Shown: piece after piece, positions 1 to 7,140 of the stretch
Layout of the letters: each line of letters begins with the position of its first letter
How positions within the stretch are numbered: the stretch's first letter is position 1
Assembly: GCA_002753335.1 (NCBI GenBank)
Contig: PEAD01000017.1
Span: 1 to 62,142, forward strand
Reading direction: 5' to 3'
Source: Nitrospirae bacterium MYbin3
GTDB taxonomy: Bacteria; Nitrospirota; Thermodesulfovibrionia; Thermodesulfovibrionales; Dissulfurispiraceae
Length of the DNA stretch: 62,142 nt
Position numbers and translations under genes: made by a program
Notes under the pieces: generated by a model
What the model saw: the letters and a program-made list of their open reading frames with translations, nothing else
What the model was told of the DNA's origin: nothing
Databases searched by the model: none

Positions 1-109
1 AAATCGAGGTGAAAAATGTTGACTTAAAAATGCGGAAGAAATAAGATAAATAAAATGGTGGTCTCGATTATCTGGGATTGAATTGGTCTCGGTTACTTGG
101 GACGTGACA
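1..109. mobile_element. end of an IS21-like insertion element
   Basis: Reading leftward from base 109 on the minus strand the sequence begins TGTCACGTCCC and carries two related 19-bp subterminal repeats. A TG start plus multiple subterminal repeats is the pattern of IS21-family ends. The boundary falls exactly where the neighbouring AAA ATPase stops resembling its family (codon 126 ends at base 110). No transposase is visible because the window ends here. The family assignment is inference; the junction itself is seen. Confidence 0.5.
60..103. repeat. tandem 19-bp subterminal repeats of the IS end
   Basis: GGTCTCGATTATCTGGGAT (60-78) and GGTCTCGGTTACTTGGGAC (85-103) differ at a few positions and start 25 bp apart. 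They lie just inside the proposed element end, as expected for transposase-binding sites of IS21-type elements. Confidence 0.6.
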
Positions 110-487
110 GCTTTCTTTCAGGTGTTTGTGAATTTCCATAGAAGACGACCCGGAAGCAAAGATCTTCACCTTTATTCTGGAGTCGTACAATACTTTGAAA
201 ATACGCGTGGCGTTCTTCAGATAATGAAATTCATCAAGAAACAGCACATCAGCGTCTATGTTCTTCAGTTGTTTGATAAGCTGCTGCTCATCGCCGCTAT
301 AAGAGCGCAGATCATCGGGGTCTTCAAGATTGTGAAATAGCGTCTTTAAGCCGCTTCGTCGGCAATTCGCTTCCAGTTGACGCATAAGAAATGTCTTTCC
401 AACCTGTCGTGGGCCTATGAGTATAGATATAAAGGGTTTGTTTATCTCAGCTGTCAACTCTTTGTAAATATCGCGCTTAATCTTCAT
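110..487 (-). pseudogene. AAA_14-type ATPase, truncated by an IS insertion
   Basis: The N-terminal 126 residues of a P-loop ATPase of the AAA_14/DUF4143 type remain. Walker A is GPRQVGKT at residues 25-32 and Walker B is DVLFLDEFHYL near residues 80-90. The sensor-like segment FASGSSSMEI is near 110-119. Family members are usually about 380-450 aa with a C-terminal DUF4143 domain. Here the reading frame runs into the element end after KES(126) and stops 13 codons later, so the C-terminal two thirds are missing. The remnant could still make a short ATPase fragment. These proteins are common accessory genes of unclear role, sometimes linked to toxin-antitoxin or defence functions. The start ATG at 487 sits about 7 bases after a good promoter -10, so the transcript would be nearly leaderless. 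Confidence 0.75.
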
Positions 488-489
488 AA

Positions 490-523
490 TTACAATTCTA
501 AACCATTACTTTAGAATTGTAAA
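490..523 (-). promoter_or_regulatory. promoter overlapped by a perfect 13-bp palindrome
   Basis: TTACAATTCTAAA (490-502) and its exact reverse complement (510-522) flank a 7-bp spacer. On the minus strand a -35 TTTACA (523-518) and -10 TAGAAT (500-495) are 17 bp apart and lie inside the two arms. A dimeric repressor bound here would block transcription of the AAA ATPase gene. Self-regulation is inference. Confidence 0.6.
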
Positions 524-1148
524 GAATTGTGTTTTGCGTTTAACTTAATCCTAAAAGCAAATGGCGCTTTCTCTCCGACCGCTTCTGGGGTTAGGCATTC
601 TCACTCCGCTCAGTGATGCAAAAAACATATACTAAAGACTCTGAAGATATGCCCGATTAAATAGTCATGAACTTTTGCCGAATTTTAGAGGCAGACAAAT
701 ATGGTAAGTTGAGCATATATCCTTGCATTACGCTGCAAACCGAAAAGTTCTCTCTGATGTCATACATATCATCATTTTTCAGCTTTATCGCCAAACCCAT
801 CTATGAAGAAAAACGATAAAATACTCTGTCCTATTAAGCAATGTTTCAAATATGTTATCGCTTGCGAAGCCTCCTGCAAAAAGAAAGAGAAGTGCTCTTC
901 TCTTAAAGATTTTCATTCGCCACTGCTCTGGGAGAAATAGCCAACCTGAAGTTTTGTCGCTTGCTGTATCTCTCGTAGTATTAAATATTCGTCATGCAAT
1001 GTATCAAGGCCTTACCATACATTATTTATTGCGTCTGTTTATTCGCAAAATGCCTTGATTATTGGTAGAATAACATCGTTTTCCCGGTGGTTGGTTATCA
1101 ATTTCAGATTGCTCTCAAAATAACGTGTTGAGGTGTTAGATTAGCAGC
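524..1148. other. gene-poor spacer with small open frames
   Basis: About 620 bases without a recognisable full-size gene. A 50-codon frame (667-819, +) overlaps the start of a 45-codon Cys-rich frame (803-940, +). Neither has a clear ribosome-binding site. A 68-codon frame at 852-1058 is basic and has no family look. The region lies beside an element insertion and is probably eroded accessory DNA. Confidence 0.4.
803..940 (+). CDS. possible 45-aa Cys-rich small protein
   Basis: The 45-residue frame has five Cys in a compact pattern (residues 9, 14, 21, 25, 31) within a Lys-rich context, for example CPIKQCF and ACEASCKKKEKC. Such spacing suggests a small metal-binding protein. There is no Shine-Dalgarno sequence ahead of the ATG, and I do not recognise a family. 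It could be a remnant or a chance frame, so the call is weak. Confidence 0.3.
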   Translation: MKKNDKILCPIKQCFKYVIACEASCKKKEKCSSLKDFHSPLLWEK

Positions 1149-2213
1149 ATGAAAAAGCATGACCATATTATGACTCTCCGGGTTTTCTCTGCCGGGCTTG
1201 AAGTTGTTCCTACTATTACCTCATGGTATCTTTCTGAACTCGGTGAATCCAAAGGCAGACAGGAACTTTTTACCAAACAATCTCCGCAGAGGCTTAAAGT
1301 TTTGCGCGAGCATGCGCTGATTGAAAGCGCCGTTTCATCAAATCGCATAGAGGGTGTCACTGTTGAGCAGCAGCGCATACATACCGTAGTACTCGGCAGG
1401 GCTAACCTGCACAATCGAGACGAAGAAGAGGTGCGTGGCTATCGCAATGCATTAAAACTTATCCACGAGCAGAGCGCAAAACTGCCAACGTCGGAAGATA
1501 CAATTCACAAACTGCACTACTTGGCGCGCGGTGAAACTGGCGATGCCGGACTATTCAAGACAAAAGACGGCGACATAATCGAAAAATATCCTGACGGGAG
1601 AACTCGTATAAGGTTCAAAACCGTTGCAGCAACTCTTACGCCTTCCTATATAAAGCAGTTGACCTTATTATGGAGCGATAGCCTGCAAGAGCATCAGATA
1701 CACCCTCTCATTGCGCTGGCTGCCTTCAATCTTGATTTCCTTTGCATTCATCCTTTCAGGGACGGTAATGGCCGAGTTTCCCGCCTCCTTATGCTGCTTC
1801 AACTCTATCAGCTTGGATACGAGGTTGGATGCTATATCAGCATAGAGAGAATCATAGAACAAAACAAAGAGCGTTATTACGAGACATTGGAGCAAAGCTC
1901 CAACGGTTGGCACGAAGGCAAACATGATCCATGGCCTTATATCAATTATGTGCTCTTTACACTCAAAACAGCATATCGCGAGTTCGAAGATCGTGTTGGA
2001 CAGGTAACCTCACCAAGGGGCGCCAAGACAGAGCTGATAAGCAATGCAATTAATAACTCAATTATCAACTTTCGCGTAGCGGATATACAAAAGCAATGTC
2101 CCAGCGTCAGCGTGGATATGATAAGAAAAGTTTTGAAGACACTGCAGGCCGAAGGAAAAGTTCAGTGCCTTGGCCGCGGGCAGTCTGCCCGGTGGCAAAA
2201 AATACAGAAATAG
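1149..2213 (+). CDS. Fic family protein (AMPylase type) with C-terminal winged helix
   Basis: Fic enzymes usually transfer AMP from ATP to a hydroxyl side chain of a target protein. The complete core motif HPFRDGNGRVSR is at residues 201-212, with catalytic His201. An inhibitory helix motif S-x-x-x-E-G (SNRIEG, 64-69) lies N-terminal to the Fic core, placing it in the class II self-inhibited group. The last 80 residues look like a winged helix-turn-helix, typical of the 350-380-aa stand-alone Fic proteins with a Fic_N domain. Length is normal and the gene is intact. It stands alone on the plus strand, between an eroded accessory stretch and tRNA-Ala. The target is unknown. A second in-frame ATG lies at codon 8. 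Confidence 0.9.
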   Translation: MKKHDHIMTLRVFSAGLEVVPTITSWYLSELGESKGRQELFTKQSPQRLKVLREHALIESAVSSNRIEGVTVEQQRIHTVVLGRANLHNRDEEEVRGYRNALKLIHEQSAKLPTSEDTIHKLHYLARGETGDAGLFKTKDGDIIEKYPDGRTRIRFKTVAATLTPSYIKQLTLLWSDSLQEHQIHPLIALAAFNLDFLCIHPFRDGNGRVSRLLMLLQLYQLGYEVGCYISIERIIEQNKERYYETLEQSSNGWHEGKHDPWPYINYVLFTLKTAYREFEDRVGQVTSPRGAKTELISNAINNSIINFRVADIQKQCPSVSVDMIRKVLKTLQAEGKVQCLGRGQSARWQKIQK

Positions 2214-2496
2214 GGAATTAGGTATTACCCAATTAATCAGGTAATGAATTAGGTATTACCGGATTAGCGAAACAAAAATTTGTAATACGCATGCCGATAT
2301 TAAGATGACACTCAGATATGCTCACATAAGAGCCTGACAATGACTTTGAGGTATTCGCATTTAGCACCGAATCATTTACAGAATGCCGTGAATATGCTGA
2401 ATATTACAGGGGATAAAAACCGAACTGCATATTTACTGCATAGTGTAGCAGGAAATTAGGAATGATAGTGAAAGGTAAGTCATTGAAAATAAAGAG
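2214..2496. other. intergenic stretch with 15-bp direct repeats
   Basis: GAATTAGGTATTACC occurs at 2215-2229 and 2246-2260, 31 bp apart, directly after the fic stop codon. GGTAAT/ATTACC halves around them make partial palindromes. The remainder up to the tRNA shows no gene I can support. Function is unknown; possibilities are an operator, an old insertion scar or an attachment site near the tRNA. Confidence 0.5.
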
Positions 2497-2569
<73 letters not shown>

Positions 2570-2579
2570 AATTCCTTAT

Positions 2580-2609
2580 AATATAACATTTTTTTTGGTT
2601 TCATGTTAA
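2580..2609 (-). promoter_or_regulatory. promoter of tRNA-Ala
   Basis: On the minus strand a -35 TTAACA (2609-2604) and -10 TATATT (2585-2580) are 18 bp apart. They end 11 bases before the first tRNA base. Confidence 0.5.
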
Positions 2610-2684
2610 CCCCCGATTGCCGAAATTCCAAGCCAAAATACGGAGGTCAGGTTTTTGTGTTGCTGACTGTCACGTCGAATATAG

Positions 2685-4250
2685 CTAACTATCTAGGACT
2701 TCTCTTACTTTTAAAAGCAGTTCTTGTGGGGGAACCGGTTTAGGAACAAAGTTGATCCCTTCTTCGAGAATGCCTTTTTTGCTTATTATGTCGGACGTGT
2801 AGCCGCTTGTGAATATGGCTTTAACATCAGGCTTTAGTTTTTGCATATCGTGGTAAGCTTCTTTGCCATTTTTGTGGGGCATTATCACGTCGAGTATTAC
2901 CAGCTTAATATCTGTCATGTGTGACCTGAATTTTTCGACAGCATCAACGCCGTCTATTGCTTCAATGATAGTGTATCCGAACTCCCTCAGTATGTCGCTG
3001 TTTATTTTTCTGACCTCATGATCATCTTCTGCTATCATAACTGTTTCTGTACCGCCTTTGGGCGTATCAACTTTGCTGACCTCTGCAACTTCTTTTCCGG
3101 AATTCGAAGTTGGAAGGTATATCTTGAACGTAGTGCCGATGCCCAACTCACTGTAAACAGTCATGAACCCATTGTGCTGTTTGATGATGCCGTAAGCCAT
3201 TGCCAACCCCAGGCCTGTGCCCTTGCCCACCTCTTTTGTTGTGAAGAACGGCTCAAATATTCTGCCGGCTGTAGTTTTATCCATTCCTGTTCCTGTATCA
3301 GATACCGATATAATCGCATAATCGCCTATTGCGCCGAACTCATGGGCAGCCAGGAATCTTTCATCAAGTTCTATACTCGAAGTCTTGATGCTGATGATTC
3401 CGCCGTCAGGCATGGCATCTCTTGCATTGGATGCAAGATTCATCAACACCTGCTCTATCTGGCCCGAGTCGGCAACCACGTTTATTCTCTTATCCGCAAG
3501 GTCTGTTTTTAGCTCTATGTCTTCACCGATAAGTCTTGCAAGAAGCTTCTCAACTTTTCTTACTATGTCGTTTACATCTGTAAGCTGGGGGTCGATAATC
3601 TGTTTTCTGCTGAAGGCAAGCAGGCCGCTCGTAAGGTTTGCACCCCTTTCAGCGGCGGTTATGATGCTGTCTGCATATCCTTTGAGCGGATTTTCGGCCT
3701 CCATTTTCAATTGAAGTATATGACCATAGCCCATTATTGCGGTGAGTATATTATTGAAGTCATGAGCTATGCCCCCTGCAAGCGTTCCCACAGCCTCCAT
3801 TTTTTGGGCATGCCTTAACTGGTCCTCAAGCTTTTTCCGTCCGGTCACATTATTGATTAATTCAACGACCAGCGTCACCTCGCCTGAGGAGTCTTTTAAT
3901 GGAAAAGATTTGGTTTCTATATAGACCGGATTCCTGTCTTTATCGGTATGTACATGGAATGAAGCGTGAGGCTTGCCGGTGTCAAAAGAAAATTTTACCG
4001 AACACTCTTCCTTTATTTCATAGCAGGGTTTGTTCAGTCTATGAGAAATTGCATAGCAGTTTTTGCCTATTACTGAGCTTTCTTCAAGGCCTAACTGGTC
4101 GCAGTAGGCTTTGTTGGCAATAATAATCTTGAAGCTGCGGTCAACAACAATGAAGCCTTCTTCAACAAGGTCTATTATGCCTTTAAGTATTGACGCAGAA
4201 ATTTCCGGTGCTCTAAAAACCTCTAATATTTTATCTGTGTTGACGGTCAT
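2685..4250 (-). CDS. PAS hybrid histidine kinase with C-terminal receiver
   Basis: A soluble 521-aa sensor kinase with no membrane segment. The PAS domain (about 20-135) carries Cys65, Cys76 and Cys83 in a C-Y-x-x-x-H...P-C...C pattern that recurs in other kinases of this window. The HisKA box is GGIAHDFNNILT with phospho-acceptor His163. The HATPase domain (about 262-380) has an N box, DTGTGMD and GTGLGLAMAYG. The receiver (402-521) has acidic residues near 409-410 and the phospho-accepting Asp454 in VILDVIMP. It lies 54 nt downstream of hgcB on the same strand and also has its own strong promoter, so it may be expressed with or without the hgc operon. The ligand is unknown; a haem, thiol or metal signal would suit the Cys-rich PAS. 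Confidence 0.92.
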   Translation of the reverse strand: MTVNTDKILEVFRAPEISASILKGIIDLVEEGFIVVDRSFKIIIANKAYCDQLGLEESSVIGKNCYAISHRLNKPCYEIKEECSVKFSFDTGKPHASFHVHTDKDRNPVYIETKSFPLKDSSGEVTLVVELINNVTGRKKLEDQLRHAQKMEAVGTLAGGIAHDFNNILTAIMGYGHILQLKMEAENPLKGYADSIITAAERGANLTSGLLAFSRKQIIDPQLTDVNDIVRKVEKLLARLIGEDIELKTDLADKRINVVADSGQIEQVLMNLASNARDAMPDGGIISIKTSSIELDERFLAAHEFGAIGDYAIISVSDTGTGMDKTTAGRIFEPFFTTKEVGKGTGLGLAMAYGIIKQHNGFMTVYSELGIGTTFKIYLPTSNSGKEVAEVSKVDTPKGGTETVMIAEDDHEVRKINSDILREFGYTIIEAIDGVDAVEKFRSHMTDIKLVILDVIMPHKNGKEAYHDMQKLKPDVKAIFTSGYTSDIISKKGILEEGINFVPKPVPPQELLLKVREVLDS

Positions 4251-4282
4251 GACTAAAATATATCTTAGCTTCCTGTTTGCTG

Positions 4283-4311
4283 ATTATACAAGGCGTGCAG
4301 TGAATCAGCAA
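4283..4311 (-). promoter_or_regulatory. internal promoter ahead of the 521-aa kinase gene
   Basis: -35 TTGCTG (4311-4306), 17-bp spacer and perfect -10 TATAAT (4288-4283). The -35 lies within the last codons of hgcB. The predicted start site is about 27 nt before the kinase ATG. Confidence 0.65.
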
Positions 4312-4619
4312 CAGCTTTTAGCTTTGCCTTCTTGAGGAGCGCTGCAGTCGCATGAGGGTTCTCCTCCATAGATCATGCTGTTTATAAGCGCGGCTGCGCA
4401 TCCCACCCCTTTGTCAACGCCCACAGCTTCAAAAGGACAGTTGGTTTGGCAGGCCCCGCATTCCATGCATCTGTCAGGATCTGTTATGAACGCTTTTTTA
4501 TCCTGAATCTCTAAAACAGCGTGGGGACAAACCTCCGCGCAATTTCCGCATCCGGTGCATTTGTCCTTATTCAATGTCAGTGTTGCAACATTCGCAAGGT
4601 ATTTCACAAAAGCCTCCAT
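4305..4619 (-). CDS. hgcB: HgcB, 2[4Fe-4S] ferredoxin of mercury methylation
   Basis: HgcB is thought to pass low-potential electrons to HgcA so that its cobalamin can be returned to Co(I) and accept another methyl group. Two cluster motifs are complete: CTGCGNCAEVCP (Cys 21, 24, 27, 31) and CMECGACQTNCP (51, 54, 57, 61). The second contains the C-M-E-C-G-A-C signature used to separate HgcB from ordinary ferredoxins. The extra Cys74 in GVGCAAA and the C-terminal vicinal pair Cys103-Cys104 are further hallmarks linked to Hg(II) handling; Cys90 and Cys92 are additional. Length (104 aa) is normal. Its start lies 16 nt inside the end of hgcA, so the two are translationally coupled. Confidence 0.95.
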   Translation of the reverse strand: MEAFVKYLANVATLTLNKDKCTGCGNCAEVCPHAVLEIQDKKAFITDPDRCMECGACQTNCPFEAVGVDKGVGCAAALINSMIYGGEPSCDCSAPQEGKAKSCC

Positions 4620-5713
4620 TCCATGAGCTTGTATGCGGACAGCAGTATAAGCGATATCACTACTGCCGTCATATATGCAGGTATCCCGTATTTAAGCTCT
4701 TTTTTTACTCCGCTCATACCGGTAAAGGTTGTTGAGCCGGTGAATTGAAGCGCGATATAGGAGCTTGCGGCAGGAAAGAATATGTATGCGACAACGCTCA
4801 ACGGCAGTGAGGTAAAAATTGAAGGCGCAAAGATTTTATGGTATGCAAAAACGGTTGAAATGCCAGCCAGCCAGCCCTTGATAGCGAAGGATCTAAAGGG
4901 GATTGCCGGCAGAAGCAGCGGGGTAATAAAAGCCCCTGAGACGACCGCAAGCATGCCCAAAACCAGAAAATGGAACCCGCCGTAAAAGGCGTCCCTGAAA
5001 ATTATGCCGGAAGGCTGCAGTCCGAAGGAAAGCAGAATTATCAGTGCGAAGAGAGGATAGTTTTTCATCGCCGGAATTATCTCCATAGGCGTAAGGATAA
5101 GCCTGTCTTTTATTGTGAACTGCACTGTTCTCATTTCGGGCGATGCTTTTCTGTCTGCTTCGAGGTATGCCGGAATATTTTTTGCGTAAACAGGGCCGTA
5201 ATACACTTTGAAGCCTGTTTTTTTTGTGACAAGATAGGAACAGATGCCAGGCGCCCCTAACTGCGGCACTATAATCCTTCGATGAGAAACTATTGATGCG
5301 AGTTTGCAGTCCGAGATCTTTTTTATCAACTCTACGGTGCCAAAACTGCCTTTGCCTGCTGCGCACCAGACATTAATCCCTTTTGTGTCGAGCACCAGTA
5401 TCCATCCGTTAAGGCCGTCAAGAGACTGTCTTAGCAGGTCAAAGCTGTATTTGTAATTTGCGCTTGCAAAAACCTCGGAATTCTCATCAGGTGAGCCTAC
5501 CGCATAGATGCCCGGCTCTACAATAAAGTTGTCCCTGTATGCGCTGATTCTGCATCTGAAATGCTCCCGGCAATCCTGAGGAGACAGGCTGGTTAAAGCT
5601 TTATAGACAGGCCCTGCAGGGGTGGCAACCGATCCTGTTGTCCATATCGGAGCAGGTTCGTTTAGTTTTAGAAGCCCGGCTTCGCTTTTCAGTTTCAGGG
5701 GTATTGTTGTCAT
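4604..5713 (-). CDS. hgcA: HgcA, corrinoid methyltransferase of mercury methylation
   Basis: HgcA transfers a methyl group, proposed to act as a carbanion, from its cobalamin to Hg(II), making methylmercury. The diagnostic cap-helix motif NVWCAAGKG is at residues 114-122. Its Cys117 corresponds to the essential lower-axial Cys93 of the Pseudodesulfovibrio ND132 protein. Residues about 25-190 are the soluble corrinoid domain related to CFeSP. Residues about 217-364 form roughly five membrane helices, so the protein is anchored in the inner membrane with the corrinoid domain in the cytoplasm. Length (369 aa) is typical. It starts 17 nt after the sigma-54 activator gene and overlaps hgcB by 16 nt. 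No ArsR-type regulator is adjacent; a two-component system leads the operon instead. Confidence 0.96.
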   Translation of the reverse strand: MTTIPLKLKSEAGLLKLNEPAPIWTTGSVATPAGPVYKALTSLSPQDCREHFRCRISAYRDNFIVEPGIYAVGSPDENSEVFASANYKYSFDLLRQSLDGLNGWILVLDTKGINVWCAAGKGSFGTVELIKKISDCKLASIVSHRRIIVPQLGAPGICSYLVTKKTGFKVYYGPVYAKNIPAYLEADRKASPEMRTVQFTIKDRLILTPMEIIPAMKNYPLFALIILLSFGLQPSGIIFRDAFYGGFHFLVLGMLAVVSGAFITPLLLPAIPFRSFAIKGWLAGISTVFAYHKIFAPSIFTSLPLSVVAYIFFPAASSYIALQFTGSTTFTGMSGVKKELKYGIPAYMTAVVISLILLSAYKLMEWRLL

Positions 5714-5730
5714 TAGCTATGCTTTATAAC

Positions 5731-7140
5731 CTATGACTGTTTTCTTCGGCTAAGTCTTTTATTCAATGCCTGTCGTGTTATACCGAGCATCGAAGCTGCT
5801 ATGCCCTGATTGCCATCGGCTATTTTTAGAGCTTCGTTTATGAGAATATCCTCGGCCTCATCAAGCGTTGGAAAAGGTTTTGACAGGTCTATGTTCATAA
5901 GTTTTGACACACTTGATGTCTGCAGTTCCTCTGTAGTTGGGATGATTTCATCGCCTATGATATTTTTGAAGCTTTCCAGCGAAAGTATCCCTGTTTTATG
6001 GCGGGCGACCGCATCATAAATCATGCCCTGAAGCTCCCTTAGATTACCCGGAAAGGTATAGCTGCTGAGGAGTGTATAAAGCTGGGGAGGCACCGTCGGT
6101 TTTTTTATGTTGAGTGTCTGCGCCGCTTCGTTCATGAAATGATTTGTGAGAAGCGGTATGTCATCAATTCTTTCGCGTAGCGGCGGTAAGTGTATGTGAT
6201 GAGTTCTCAGTCTGAAAAAGAGATCTTTTCTGAATTTTTTTGTCTCCATAAGATTTTTTATATCATGATTAGTTGCGACTATAACACGGCCATTGCTCTG
6301 CTTTGGTATATCAGAACCGATAGGGTAGTAGGTGTGTTCCTGAAGAAGCCTTAACAATTTAACCTGCGAAGATTCCTGCATGTCGCCTATCTCATCCAGG
6401 AAAAGGCTGCCGTTTTCTGCCAGCGACACGAGCCCATCTCTTGCTGTCTCTGCTCCGGTGAAGGCGCCTTTCTTATGTCCAAACAGTGTATCCGAAAACA
6501 TATTGTCGTCCAGCCCCGCAATATTTACAGCAACAAACTCGCCTTTCTGTCCGCCGAGCGTATGTATGGCATTGGCGAGAAGTTCTTTCCCTACCCCTGT
6601 TTCTCCGGTTATCAAGACGGGGTGGGGAGATATTGCGATCGCCTCAGCATACGAGAATATCGCCAGCATCTTGTTATTTTTGGTGATAATCGAAGAAAAG
6701 GCGGCCGGATTTTGTATCTTGCCCTCGAGGATTTGGTGTCTGAGCAGAGAAACTTCTTTGTGCAGAAGGAAATGTTCGAACGCCTTTCTGACGGTAGAAG
6801 AAAATTTGCTTTTATCGAGCGGTTTAACAATATAATCGAACGCCCCGTTTCTCATGCAATCAACAGCTGTTTCTATGGCGTTGTTTGCGGTCATGATAAT
6901 AACCGGCACTTCCGGGTACTCAGCCGTAATTTCTTTAAGCAGCTCACCTCCTGATATGCCGGGCATAGAAAGGTCGAGCACAACTACCGCAATCTCTTTT
7001 TGTGCGAGAAGCGGCATCACTTCAAGGCCGTTCTGGGCGGTATGAATATTCTGTATCTTTTCTGACAGGAGCACAGTTTTTTCCCCGTACAATATTTCGG
7101 GTTCGTCATCCACAAGCAACACCGCCAAATCCTGAGTCAT
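5731..7140 (-). CDS. NtrC-family sigma-54-dependent response regulator
   Basis: Domain order is receiver (about 5-120; phospho-acceptor Asp in VVVLDLSMPG near residue 57), AAA+ ATPase (about 150-375) and a Fis-type helix-turn-helix at the end (NQGIAASMLGITRQALNKRL). The ATPase has Walker A GETGVGKE and an intact GAFTGA loop for contacting sigma-54, so it should be a true activator of RpoN promoters. Its start overlaps the upstream kinase gene by 4 nt, which makes them cognate partners. It ends 17 nt before hgcA. I found no -24/-12 promoter in the short gaps of this operon, so its targets may lie elsewhere or upstream of the kinase. Confidence 0.95.
   Translation of the reverse strand: MTQDLAVLLVDDEPEILYGEKTVLLSEKIQNIHTAQNGLEVMPLLAQKEIAVVVLDLSMPGISGGELLKEITAEYPEVPVIIMTANNAIETAVDCMRNGAFDYIVKPLDKSKFSSTVRKAFEHFLLHKEVSLLRHQILEGKIQNPAAFSSIITKNNKMLAIFSYAEAIAISPHPVLITGETGVGKELLANAIHTLGGQKGEFVAVNIAGLDDNMFSDTLFGHKKGAFTGAETARDGLVSLAENGSLFLDEIGDMQESSQVKLLRLLQEHTYYPIGSDIPKQSNGRVIVATNHDIKNLMETKKFRKDLFFRLRTHHIHLPPLRERIDDIPLLTNHFMNEAAQTLNIKKPTVPPQLYTLLSSYTFPGNLRELQGMIYDAVARHKTGILSLESFKNIIGDEIIPTTEELQTSSVSKLMNIDLSKPFPTLDEAEDILINEALKIADGNQGIAASMLGITRQALNKRLSRRKQS

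Noticed and set aside
852-1058. 68-codon plus-strand frame in the spacer before fic
   Set aside because: No ribosome site, no family look, and it overlaps the more convincing Cys-rich frame in another phase.
5714-5730. Search for a sigma-54 promoter between the NtrC-type gene and hgcA
   Set aside because: Only 17 nt and no GG/GC -24/-12 pattern; hgcA most likely depends on the upstream transcript.
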